From an uncultured Prevotella sp. (lineage in GTDB: Bacteria > Bacteroidota > Bacteroidia > Bacteroidales > Bacteroidaceae), in NCBI GenBank assembly GCA_900555035.1, contig USJX01000005.1:1-62562 (forward strand): 62,562 nt of DNA, read 5' to 3'. The notes under the pieces are model-generated. The model did not search any database. It saw only the letters and a program-made list of their open reading frames with translations, and had not been told where the DNA came from. The position numbers and the translations under genes are program-made. This document shows, piece by piece, positions 1-6,635 of this stretch. How positions within the stretch are numbered: the stretch's first letter is position 1; every line of letters starts with the position of its first letter.

Positions 1-108
1 CAAAGAAGTATTGAGATTGCTAAGAATATGCTGGCAAAAGGCATGGATGCAGCAACGGTAATGGAGATAACGGGGTTGACGGAGAGCCAGATGCAGCAGT
101 TGATGTAA
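1..108 (+). CDS. Rpn-family PD-(D/E)XK nuclease/transposase, C-terminal fragment
   Basis: The reading frame is open from the first base and stops at 106-108, so only the last 35 residues of the gene are in the window. They read as a helical tail (EIAKNMLAKGMD, then VMEITGLTESQ) of the kind found at the C-terminus of Rpn-type recombination-promoting nucleases, also called PD-(D/E)XK nuclease family transposases. The catalytic part lies upstream of the window. Hairpin repeats follow at once, which fits a mobile context. The assignment rests on a short tail and could also fit another helical domain ending. Confidence 0.6.
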   Translation, partial: QRSIEIAKNMLAKGMDAATVMEITGLTESQMQQLM

Positions 109-391
109 TTTCTATTTCCCCACACGCCCTGAAGGGGCAGAAGCTCGTAGCCCAGGGCATCGCCCTGGGTATCATCGCATTACCATATCGCCGGATATGC
201 CCCCGCCAGGCGTTCCGGCGGATTTGCAATCCGCCGCCAAAAAATCTCCTAACCTATTGTGGCTCTGCGGATTTGAAATCCGCAGCAATCAGAAAAGCTA
301 CTGTCGATTCTTATAAGTGTCAAAATATTATTCTTCTTTTTGGGGGTGGTAGAAAGTAGATTCGCAAACTACCATCATTATTCATGTTATT
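109..391. repeat. Intergenic block of three hairpin repeats
   Basis: There is no gene here. Three inverted repeats are visible: CCCAGGGC/GCCCTGGG at 151-169, GGCGGATT/AATCCGCC at 217-235, and CTGCGGATTT/AAATCCGCAG at 265-285. The last two share the core GCGGATTTGNAATCCGC, so they look like two copies of one unit. They sit directly downstream of the Rpn-type gene and are GC-rich against AT-rich surroundings. I read them as REP-like repeats connected to the transposase-like gene; this is inference. None has a clear T tract as a terminator on the plus strand. Confidence 0.55.
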
Positions 392-1378
392 TTATAACCC
401 CTTTGAAGAGAAGAAATCTTTACTTGCATTTGTAAAATTACTATCAGAATGCCATTTCGTAAAATCTTCTAAAGTTTTGAATCTTGATTGAAACTGCATA
501 AAAACAGCAAGATATTGACTAACATTCTCCATTCCCAATAATTTTAATCTTTCTATTCGGTTTTTTGCAAATTTCATTTCATTTTTAAGAAAATCAATAT
601 CATTGCAAGAGATTTTTTCAGATGCTCCATCTATGATAGATAGATTTATAACCTGATAAAGATTTTCTTCAAAGAATGTTGGTTTGTTCAATGCATAAAC
701 AAGCAAATGATTTTTATCTAGTGGAATTATGAACTCTTCAAGTATTTTTCCTCTTTTGCATTCTGATTTGATAGGTATATATGGTATGTCACCTATAATC
801 ATCGGTTTAGAGGTTTCCCAAATATAAAATTTATCATTGAGTTTTTCCCAATCGTGCTTGCGAACATTTTCGTCATAAAACTGGGGCATAAATGCTTTTT
901 GGTTCTCAATTTTTGATTTTATGTCTGACACGATAGCGGGAATATCCTCATCCTTACAATACTTATTCGTTTTGCTATTGTAAAGTTGGAGATCTCCTGT
1001 AAGCAGCCCATCGTTGTCTATAAGTTCGTTAACATGATTATAGCCCTTTGGTACTCTCCAATATAGACCTAATACGAATTCGACAATGTCTGCCTTTGTT
1101 TGGAGAGGCATTGCATTTATTTCGTAACCGTATTTATTACGCATGTCAGAAAATGCTAAGGCGTAACGATTGTCTTTCTCAAAGAAGAAATCTTTTTCAA
1201 GATCAATTTGCCCATATTCACCAAGCTCAATGTTATTTAAGTTATTTTCGTAGTAAATGCCAGCTGTTGAAGTTTCTCTATATGTTTCATATTGTTTTCT
1301 ACAATAATGTAGCTTTTCGTCTTTGTTCACGAAACCTTTCAAGTAAAATTGTGGCAGATAATGATGCTTTATACTCAT
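392..1378 (-). CDS. DUF4238 domain protein
   Basis: This 328-residue protein starts MSIKHHYLPQFYLKGF, the His-His-x-x-Pro-x-x-x-Leu-x-x-Phe opening characteristic of DUF4238. A helical middle (around residues 75-110) and a later segment with YIPIKSE and FIIPLDKNHLLVY (about 200-230) fit the family. The molecular function of DUF4238 is not established; members are scattered and often sit in accessory regions. The gene stands alone on the minus strand between hairpin repeats and a long AT-rich gap. No signal peptide or membrane segment is visible. The length is normal for the family. Confidence 0.75.
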   Translation of the reverse strand: MSIKHHYLPQFYLKGFVNKDEKLHYCRKQYETYRETSTAGIYYENNLNNIELGEYGQIDLEKDFFFEKDNRYALAFSDMRNKYGYEINAMPLQTKADIVEFVLGLYWRVPKGYNHVNELIDNDGLLTGDLQLYNSKTNKYCKDEDIPAIVSDIKSKIENQKAFMPQFYDENVRKHDWEKLNDKFYIWETSKPMIIGDIPYIPIKSECKRGKILEEFIIPLDKNHLLVYALNKPTFFEENLYQVINLSIIDGASEKISCNDIDFLKNEMKFAKNRIERLKLLGMENVSQYLAVFMQFQSRFKTLEDFTKWHSDSNFTNASKDFFSSKGL

Positions 1379-1789
1379 TTCTTATAAAATTTATAATTAT
1401 ATCAATTAATACTAATTGCCGCTAGTTCTATGATGTCGGGATTCTTTACTTTTGTCTTTATGTCCACTATAGTCATGAAAATACTCGTTTTCGAACTTGT
1501 TTGCCATTTGCTATAACAAAAATGTTGAAAACTCATATGCGGCATGGCAGAGATACAAAAAATATTTGAAAAGATGTTATTTTTAACACTTTTTTATTGC
1601 AAAATTAGATACATCTAGGTTTTTCTATTTAATGCAGAAAGGACTATAATATTATTTTTTACTAGATGGTTATCCTATTTCTTTTTATTCTTGAAAGGCC
1701 AAAGAAAACTAAAAAAACTCCGAAAATTTGTCTGTTAGCCTAATATTCATTTACTTTGCATTTTGAATATTAACTAAACAGGTAAGATT
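1379..1789. other. AT-rich gap upstream of DUF4238 and the small ORF cluster
   Basis: This stretch of about 410 bases has no convincing gene. It should contain the minus-strand promoter of the DUF4238 gene and contains the plus-strand promoter at 1727-1758. A minus-strand frame at 1412-1507 could encode a 31-residue charged peptide (MANKFENEYFHDYSG, then His/Lys/Arg-rich), but it has no clear ribosome binding site, so I do not call it a gene. One GGCC site is at 1698-1701. Confidence 0.5.
1727..1758 (+). promoter_or_regulatory. Bacteroidetes-type promoter for the 1790-2572 ORFs
   Basis: TTTG at 1727-1730 is followed after exactly 20 nt by TTACTTTG at 1751-1758, one mismatch from the TAnnTTTG -7 element. 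The first start codon lies about 30 bases downstream. This follows the known SigA(Bfr)-type promoter pattern; no transcription start is known here. Confidence 0.5.
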
Positions 1790-1915
1790 ATGCCAGATTT
1801 TTCAGACACAGAGCGACAACTTATCGATTTATTGAAGGTTGGAGCAAAATTTTCTGCTAAAAATTTGGTGTTTTCAAATAAAAGTAGTATTTTTGCCCCG
1901 ATATTTAAATTATAG
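1790..1915 (+). CDS. Small ORF of 41 residues, possible remnant
   Basis: The frame begins ATG at 1790, 32 bases after the -7 element, and stops with TAG at 1913-1915. It encodes MPDFSDTERQLIDLL followed by a Lys/Phe-rich end. The upstream AGGTAAG is a weak ribosome binding site. The opening looks like a helical small protein, but the last dozen residues look like random AT-rich sequence, so it may be the front part of a broken gene. The next ORF starts only 4 bases after its stop. Confidence 0.35.
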   Translation: MPDFSDTERQLIDLLKVGAKFSAKNLVFSNKSSIFAPIFKL

Positions 1916-1919
1916 GCTT

Positions 1920-2063
1920 ATGGTACATGTAAATGAAACAATAGTAATAAAAAGCTCTTCTGCTAAGATGGCGGAATGGGTCAAGAAACTGAAGGCTCAT
2001 AAGGCTGAGCAACTGGAAAAGTTGCGCAACGTAGAGAAGTGTGACTTTGAATTTCAGTTCTGA
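1920..2063 (+). CDS. Small 47-residue basic protein coupled to the next gene
   Basis: I place the start at ATG 1920, 4 bases after the previous stop; a longer upstream frame is open but has unlikely composition. The protein (MVHVNETIVIKSSSAKMAEW, then a Lys-rich helix and CDFEFQF) has a short strand followed by a charged amphipathic helix. Its stop codon overlaps the start of the next gene as TGATG, which points to translational coupling and joint function. A small partner such as an antitoxin-like or subunit protein is possible, but I do not recognise the family. Confidence 0.5.
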   Translation: MVHVNETIVIKSSSAKMAEWVKKLKAHKAEQLEKLRNVEKCDFEFQF

Positions 2064-2572
2064 TGAAAGAGGCGGTCTATTCTTTTTCTAATAGTGCTGG
2101 AGATAAATTTTACCTTCGCCTTGCAGCTGATAGTGATTTGTTTCTTTCAAAAGAATTGACTTCTTATTTGAAAGAAAAGGATTTTGAATTATGGGGTATT
2201 TATCTTGAGAGATTAGGTAACGTCCAAAAAGTGACACCTATGAAGCTTTTGAATAAAGTATCTCAATTGATTGCAACATTTTTTATAGGTCATCCTAATG
2301 CTATATTGTATTATCAATGTGATGACATCTCAGATGTTCCTATGAGTTTTAAGAAAAAAGAAACGGGAATGTTGGTGCAGGAATATCGTAATCGTTTGTT
2401 TACTAGTATGTTTGAAAAAATAGTTAGAAAGTTAAATGTTTCAGTTATAGATACTCCTATATACATTGATGCATGTGGTAACGATGTGTACATTCATTTG
2501 ATGTCGCGTGAGATACATGCTGATATAGCAGAGATTATCAGTAAGGACATTCACAAAGGTTTTGATAAATAA
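2063..2572 (+). CDS. Uncharacterised 169-residue protein, possibly DUF6169-like
   Basis: The gene starts within the stop codon of the 47-residue ORF (TGATG). The protein starts with a beta-rich part (YSFSNSAGDKFYLRL), has a central GHPNAILYYQCDD segment, then an Arg/Phe-rich helix with NRLFTSMF, and ends in a mixed alpha/beta part. This resembles what I recall of the Bacteroidetes family DUF6169, whose function is unknown; I hold that name loosely. There is no signal peptide or membrane helix, so it should be cytoplasmic. It ends 24 bases before the convergent PD-(D/E)XK-like gene. Confidence 0.6.
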   Translation: MKEAVYSFSNSAGDKFYLRLAADSDLFLSKELTSYLKEKDFELWGIYLERLGNVQKVTPMKLLNKVSQLIATFFIGHPNAILYYQCDDISDVPMSFKKKETGMLVQEYRNRLFTSMFEKIVRKLNVSVIDTPIYIDACGNDVYIHLMSREIHADIAEIISKDIHKGFDK

Positions 2573-2596
2573 AGCTTTTGTGAATGTCCTTATTTT

Positions 2597-3199
2597 TTAG
2601 TATCCAACGAGAAGAATTCCTTTTAAGGGCAATTTGATTCTGTTGGTAATATACATTGTCTCTATGAACGGATAGATTCTTTCAAAATCATTGTGGTTGC
2701 GGTATATCTTTCTCACGGCAATCACTAGATATTCCACGCCAAACATCATTGATGCCTCGAAAATATCTTTTAAGAACTGGTGGTTCTCGGTAGCCCTGCC
2801 GGCTTCTACCTCGATAACTGTTTTCTTGTCAGCACTAATGGCGTCTGCATAAAAATGTTTGTCTATACTGTTGTTGTATCCGAAAAGAACAGGAACCTTG
2901 ATTTTCCCTTCGTCCTTCTTGTTTTGTTCCACGCAATAACCGATTTTTTCGAGCCCTGGACGAACTATAGATAAGACATCATCAGACCTCAAATCGTTTG
3001 TAGAAGATGAAATCTTATCTTCAACTTCTTTAAAGACATTAACAACGTCTTCCATAGGTTCGGTTAACCCCATGGAGCGTGGAAAGAATTGATATAAAAT
3101 GTTTGTATCTTGCATAAATCTGAATCTTAAATTTTCAGGGCAAAGATAAGTATTTTTGCTGAGATAGCCAAGAGAAATCTCCATTATTTGTATAGCCAT
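2597..3199 (-). CDS. PD-(D/E)XK-like protein, candidate restriction endonuclease
   Basis: The second half of this 200-residue protein has a nuclease-like pattern: an Asp in FYADAISADKK, then TVIEVEAGRA, giving D-x(n)-E-V-E as in PD-(D/E)XK folds with Glu in place of Lys, followed by a helix and YLVIAVRK. It is transcribed away from an HTH regulator and two cytosine methyltransferases, the place where a cognate restriction enzyme would sit. The start is uncertain: ATG at 3199 lies inside operator copy 1, while ATG at 3184 (MEISLGYL) would leave the operator in the leader. No signal peptide. The nuclease role is inference from motif and position; it could instead be a DNA-binding protein of the same fold. 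Confidence 0.55.
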   Translation of the reverse strand: MAIQIMEISLGYLSKNTYLCPENLRFRFMQDTNILYQFFPRSMGLTEPMEDVVNVFKEVEDKISSSTNDLRSDDVLSIVRPGLEKIGYCVEQNKKDEGKIKVPVLFGYNNSIDKHFYADAISADKKTVIEVEAGRATENHQFLKDIFEASMMFGVEYLVIAVRKIYRNHNDFERIYPFIETMYITNRIKLPLKGILLVGY

Positions 3200-3209
3200 A
3201 ACTATACAA
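3188..3209. promoter_or_regulatory. Operator copy 1, overlapping start of PD-(D/E)XK-like gene
   Basis: TTGTATAG and CTATACAA form a perfect 8-bp inverted repeat around CCATAA. It covers the annotated minus-strand start codon at 3197-3199. A regulator bound here would block expression of the candidate endonuclease. Two further copies lie upstream of the HTH gene. Confidence 0.65.
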
Positions 3210-3277
3210 AGAGTAAGCTTTCCTTATGTTCGTGTTCTCGTAAAATCTTATTTGGTTCATTCTGACAAATAGCCGTT

Positions 3278-3295
3278 GTATAGTTATAACTATAC
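3278..3295. promoter_or_regulatory. Operator copy 2
   Basis: GTATAG-TTATAA-CTATAC is a perfect 18-bp palindrome in the divergent control region, matching copy 1 in both half-sites and spacing. It starts 33 bp (about three helical turns) before copy 3. Confidence 0.65.
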
Positions 3296-3310
3296 GATTA
3301 TCAGATATTT

Positions 3311-3328
3311 GTATAGCTATAACTATGC
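3311..3328. promoter_or_regulatory. Operator copy 3
   Basis: GTATAG-CTATAA-CTATGC matches copy 2 except in the centre and at one half-site base. It lies about 100 bases upstream of the HTH start codon. A weaker copy at this place would suit graded autoregulation; this is inference. Confidence 0.6.
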
Positions 3329-3339
3329 ATTAACAAACA

Positions 3340-3366
3340 TTGGCCATCTTTTGGCCTTTATTGGCC
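3340..3366. promoter_or_regulatory. Three phased GGCC sites upstream of the HTH-methyltransferase promoter
   Basis: TTGGCC occurs three times with GGCC cores starting at 3342, 3353 and 3363, that is 11 and 10 bp apart, one helical turn each. GGCC is the target of M.HaeIII, which the first methyltransferase downstream closely resembles. The sites lie about 30-55 bases upstream of the predicted -7 element, where methylation or enzyme binding could alter transcription. The regulatory role is inference. Confidence 0.45.
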
Positions 3367-3397
3367 TTTTATTTTACAGATATATTTATTCTTAATG

Positions 3398-3405
3398 TAT
3401 CTTTG
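3398..3405 (+). promoter_or_regulatory. -7 element for the HTH-methyltransferase operon
   Basis: TATCTTTG at 3398-3405 matches TAnnTTTG exactly and lies 21 bases before the HTH start codon. The matching -33 position has only T-rich sequence, so the promoter may be weak or activator-dependent. Confidence 0.5.
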
Positions 3406-3426
3406 CAATCCAAAAAATAACGAATT

Positions 3427-3657
3427 ATGGAATTGCTGATAAAGGAAATATTAAAGCGTAAAGGTATATCTGTGAAGGAATTAAGCCAACAGTTGGGCGT
3501 AACTAGAGACGCTTGTTATAAATATATTAATGGAAATCCTACCATCAAAGTTTTGGATAGGATAGCTAAAGTGTTAGATGTAGATGTAAGGAGTCTGATT
3601 AATGGTAAGGATGGAAAAAAATTTTGTGCATCAGACGATGTAAAGGGAAAGGTATAA
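3427..3657 (+). CDS. HTH (XRE/Cro-type) regulator, likely controller of the R-M module
   Basis: The 76-residue protein is essentially one helix-turn-helix domain: KEILKRKGISVKELSQQLGV, then TRDACYKYINGNPTIKVLDRIAKVLDV. Length and composition match stand-alone controller (C) proteins and small XRE repressors. It lies directly upstream of the first methyltransferase, whose start is 2 bases after its stop, so the genes are cotranscribed. The three GTATAG-N6-CTATAC palindromes upstream are the obvious candidate binding sites, one of them over the start of the divergent candidate endonuclease. Binding is inferred from position only. Confidence 0.85.
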   Translation: MELLIKEILKRKGISVKELSQQLGVTRDACYKYINGNPTIKVLDRIAKVLDVDVRSLINGKDGKKFCASDDVKGKV

Positions 3658-3659
3658 GG

Positions 3660-4679
3660 ATGGCTATGAATTTGATTAGTTTGTTTTCAGGAGCTGGAGG
3701 TTTTGATTTAGGCTTCCAGATGGTAGGTTTCAAGATAATAATAGCAAATGAAATTGACTCCAAAATTTGCCCCACTTTCCGTGCCAACTTCCCCGATGTT
3801 CATCTCATTGAGGGAGATATTCGAAAGTTGAGTCCATCTGATTTCCCAGATGATATTGATGGAATCATCGGCGGTCCTCCCTGCCAGTCATGGAGCGAGG
3901 CGGGTTCGCTGAAGGGAATCAATGATGCACGAGGACAACTCTTTTATGATTACATCCGCATATTGAAGGATAAGCAGCCCCTCTTCTTCGTAGCGGAGAA
4001 TGTGTCTGGAATGCTGGCTGCCCGCAATGCTGAGGCTGTAAAGAACTTTTTAGCTCTCTTTGATGAGGCTGGATATGATGTGAATCTTCAGATGTTGAAT
4101 GCCAACGATTTTGATGTTCCTGAAGACAGAGACCGTGTGTTCTATGTCGGTTTCAGAAAAGATCTGGGCATTAAGGAGTTTGTTTATCCTACTCCGCAGA
4201 GCCATCGCCCTACGCTTCGTGAGGCTATCTGGGATTTGAAGGATTCTGCAATCCCTGCCAAAGAGAAGAATCATAGCAATGGGGATGCATGCAAGGTGCC
4301 TAACCACGAGTATTTCATAGGTGCTTTTTCGCCTATCTTTATGTCGAGAAATAGAGTAAGAGCATGGGATGAACCTGGGTTTACGGTGCAGGCTAGCGGT
4401 CGCCAGTGCCAGCTTCATCCTCAGGCACCGAAGATGATTAAGGTAGAGAAGAATCTTCAGAAATTTGTGCCTGGCAAGGAGCATCTCTATCGTCGTATGA
4501 CGGTGAGAGAGGTAGCTCGTGTACAGACATTCCCTGATGATTTCAAGTTTATCTATACCGATGTGAATATGGGTTATAAGATGATTGGTAATGCCGTGCC
4601 GGTGAATCTTGCCTATCATATGGCGATGCAGATTAAGAAGACGCTTGAATCACGGGGAATCAAGAGCAAGAGGGCATAG
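3660..4679 (+). CDS. DNA (cytosine-5) methyltransferase, M.HaeIII-like
   Basis: All main C5-methyltransferase motifs are present: motif I FSGAGGFDLGF, motif IV GGPPCQSWSEAG with the catalytic Cys, motif VI ENV, motif VIII DRDRVFYVGF and motif X GNAVPVN. From memory the whole chain, including the target recognition region (MSRNRVRAWDEP, VQASGRQCQLHPQAP), closely follows M.HaeIII, which methylates GGCC. Length (339 residues) is about that of M.HaeIII. A frame open further upstream (3624) overlaps the HTH gene; ATG 3660 (MAMNLISLF) gives the normal N-terminus and has AAAGG before it. Specificity for GGCC is inference from similarity. Confidence 0.93.
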   Translation: MAMNLISLFSGAGGFDLGFQMVGFKIIIANEIDSKICPTFRANFPDVHLIEGDIRKLSPSDFPDDIDGIIGGPPCQSWSEAGSLKGINDARGQLFYDYIRILKDKQPLFFVAENVSGMLAARNAEAVKNFLALFDEAGYDVNLQMLNANDFDVPEDRDRVFYVGFRKDLGIKEFVYPTPQSHRPTLREAIWDLKDSAIPAKEKNHSNGDACKVPNHEYFIGAFSPIFMSRNRVRAWDEPGFTVQASGRQCQLHPQAPKMIKVEKNLQKFVPGKEHLYRRMTVREVARVQTFPDDFKFIYTDVNMGYKMIGNAVPVNLAYHMAMQIKKTLESRGIKSKRA

Positions 4680-4705
4680 GGGTATTTTTTATAGGAGGTC
4701 GTAAT

Positions 4706-6085
4706 ATGAAAGTAGTTTCATTCTTTTCGGGATGTGGAGGCTTGGATTTAGGTTTTGAACAAGCTGGTTTTGAGGTTGTATGGGCAAACGACAACGACCC
4801 CGCAGTGAAGGAAACCTATCTTCTGAACCACCCGGGCACATATCTTTGTCTAAAGGATATGCGTGAACTTTCTATGTATGAGATTCCTGAATGTGATGGC
4901 TTTATTGGCGGACCTCCCTGTCAGTCTTTGAGCGAGGGCGGAAAGCAGCTGGGTTTGGATGATGAACGAGGCAAGATGTTCTTGACTTACATTTCTATCA
5001 TCCGAGCCAAGCAGCCCAAGTTCTTTGTAATAGAAAATGTAAAAGGCATTTTGAGCGACAAGCATTTTCAGACATTTATGAAGATGCTTGACCAGTTAAG
5101 AAATGCAGGCTATGTGGTGCATTATCAGTTGATGAACTCTTTGGATTATCGTGTTCCACAAGAGCGCTATCGTGTATTCGTAATAGGTGTAAGAAATGAT
5201 ATTGAGGTTAATTATCAGTTTCCTGCGCCTGATACTTCTTGTGTTATTACCTTGCGCCAGGCTATTGGTGAAATTACAGATGAGCCTAGAAAATATATTT
5301 CAGAGCCGGTAAATACTGAATATGGAAAATGGTTGAATCATGATGTATTTATGGGACCATTTGATGAACGGTATATGGCAAGAAACCGTGTGCGTGGATG
5401 GAATGATGTGTCTTACACGATGCAGGCTCAAGCCCGCAACTGTCCTTTACATCCTCAGGCTCCAAAAATGATTTTTGTGTCTCGTGACAAACAGATATTC
5501 CGCCCAGGTTATGAGCATTTGTATCGTAGGCTGAGTGTGCGAGAGTGTGCACGAATCCAAAGTTTTCCAGACCATTTTCGTTTTATCTATCATGATGTGT
5601 GCGATGGATACAAGATGGTGGGTAATGCCGTGCCACCCCGGCTTGCCAGGGCAATAGCTCTGTCAATCAAGAGTGCATTTTCTTCTTATTCGCCTGATTT
5701 ATGTTCCGTACTTGTTGCCACTTATCGTAACGACAAGCAGTTGCGTATGACCTTAGAAAATAAACTCTATTATGTTAGGGCTGGTCTAAGGGCTGGAGCC
5801 ATGCAGTTTTCTTTGGGTATGAAAGCTCCTCATTATCTTTTCTTGCATAAAAAAGATTCATATGTTTTGCTTATATTAAAAGAGGTGGAACCTAAGTTGG
5901 TGTCGGCTGAATTTTTGGAAAATCTTGGATTTCACCCTTCGGGCGACCAGTATTGGACATTCGAGATATTGGATGTTGAGGCAGGAGAAAGAACGGAATG
6001 TATGAAGAACTATGTTGCGAAACATGGCGGAATGAAGATGAAGCCGTATATTATAGAAATTTCGAACGTTGTTGCTAAGTCTTAG
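4706..6085 (+). CDS. Second DNA (cytosine-5) methyltransferase with C-terminal extension
   Basis: Motifs are FSGCGGLDLGF (I), GGPPCQSLSEGG with catalytic Cys (IV), ENVKG (VI), PQERYRVFVIGVR (VIII) and GNAVPPRLA (X). The recognition region (MARNRVRGWNDV, MQAQARNCPLHPQAP) is related to that of the upstream enzyme but differs at key places, so the target may differ. After motif X the usual protein ends; here about 130 further residues follow (roughly 328-459), with YYVRAGLRAG, PHYLFLHKK and YWTFEILDV. I do not recognise this added domain. An AGGAGGT ribosome binding site just upstream is unusually strong for this window. The gene follows the first methyltransferase by 26 bases. Confidence 0.93.
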   Translation: MKVVSFFSGCGGLDLGFEQAGFEVVWANDNDPAVKETYLLNHPGTYLCLKDMRELSMYEIPECDGFIGGPPCQSLSEGGKQLGLDDERGKMFLTYISIIRAKQPKFFVIENVKGILSDKHFQTFMKMLDQLRNAGYVVHYQLMNSLDYRVPQERYRVFVIGVRNDIEVNYQFPAPDTSCVITLRQAIGEITDEPRKYISEPVNTEYGKWLNHDVFMGPFDERYMARNRVRGWNDVSYTMQAQARNCPLHPQAPKMIFVSRDKQIFRPGYEHLYRRLSVRECARIQSFPDHFRFIYHDVCDGYKMVGNAVPPRLARAIALSIKSAFSSYSPDLCSVLVATYRNDKQLRMTLENKLYYVRAGLRAGAMQFSLGMKAPHYLFLHKKDSYVLLILKEVEPKLVSAEFLENLGFHPSGDQYWTFEILDVEAGERTECMKNYVAKHGGMKMKPYIIEISNVVAKS

Positions 6086-6296
6086 AGTTAAAGTAACGTT
6101 GATAGTAATGCAGATAACCTCTCATGATGCCCGTATCAGAAAAGATGGTTATTGCTAAAATCGGCATGGATACCATCAAAGTATTGATAAAGTAATAATA
6201 CTAACAAAACGTAAACAATAGACTTTCGGGGACAGATGACTATCATCTGGAGTGAAAGGATATATCTTTTCGGGTACAAGGAGATACCTTCTCGTA

Positions 6297-6340
6297 TGTT
6301 GCCACTAGGCTCAGCAGACCTGCTGAGCCTAGTGGCAACA
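6297..6340. repeat. Perfect 44-bp palindrome
   Basis: Two 21-nt arms (TGTTGCCACTAGG... and its exact complement ...CCTAGTGGCAACA) are separated by only AC at 6318-6319. It is followed by ACTTG, not by a T tract, so it is not a standard terminator, although it would form a very strong RNA hairpin at the end of the methyltransferase transcript. Confidence 0.8.
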
Positions 6341-6344
6341 ACTT

Positions 6345-6436
6345 GTAATCGTACAAACTACAACCTGTTTAGTTGTACGACTATACACTCTTTAGTCGTA
6401 CGACCATACACCTTATAGTTGTACAACTAAACAATT
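6345..6436. repeat. Four tandem 23-bp units with palindromic cores
   Basis: Units at 6345-6367 (degenerate), 6368-6390, 6391-6413 and 6414-6436 share a TAGTYGTACRACTA core. The core is itself an inverted repeat, and bases change in matching pairs between units (TTGTACAA, TCGTACGA). A further single copy is at 7307-7322, beyond the toxin gene. Confidence 0.65.
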
Positions 6437-6470
6437 AGCGACTCAAATTTAGAGAATGAAAAGACATTTT

Positions 6471-6635
6471 CTAACTTAATAATTGCTTGGCAGAAACTTC
6501 TACTACCCCGCCATTTCCGTCACTAATGACCACAGGACGATTGTATAAAGCCTTTTCTACCAACATATCATGCTGAGCTTCAACTAAGCCTAATTCAACT
6601 TTGTTGATAAAGCCCTCAATCTCACTTTCACTCAT
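6471..6635 (-). CDS. 54-residue partner of the zeta-like toxin, candidate antitoxin
   Basis: The frame starts at ATG 6635 and overlaps the last 8 bases of the toxin gene (ATGAGTGA), a clear sign of translational coupling. The protein begins with an acidic helix (MSESEIEGFINKVELGLVEA), continues with HDMLVEKALYNRPVVISDG and ends with VVEVSAKQLLS. I recall small proteins of this build next to zeta-like ATPases in Bacteroidetes. An antitoxin role is inference. The order toxin first, partner second is the reverse of classical epsilon-zeta. Confidence 0.6.
   Translation of the reverse strand: MSESEIEGFINKVELGLVEAQHDMLVEKALYNRPVVISDGNGGVVEVSAKQLLS

Larger units (their letters stand above)
6086..6470. 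other. Gap between methyltransferases and toxin cassette
   Basis: No convincing gene. Two very short overlapping frames near 6110-6195 (MQITSHDARIRKDG and MVIAKIGMDTIK) look like pieces of one small gene split by a frameshift, but they are too short to call. The rest holds a perfect 44-bp palindrome and a 23-bp tandem array, listed separately. Confidence 0.5.

Noticed and set aside
1048..1425. Plus-strand 125-residue frame
   Set aside because: It lies opposite the DUF4238 gene, whose protein has clear family sequence; this is a shadow frame.
6297..6340. Insertion-sequence end
   Set aside because: There is no transposase gene between or beside matching inverted repeats; the arms are adjacent to each other.
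6236..6418. Plus-strand 60-residue frame
   Set aside because: It runs through the 44-bp palindrome and the tandem array, with no ribosome binding site and composition unlike a protein.
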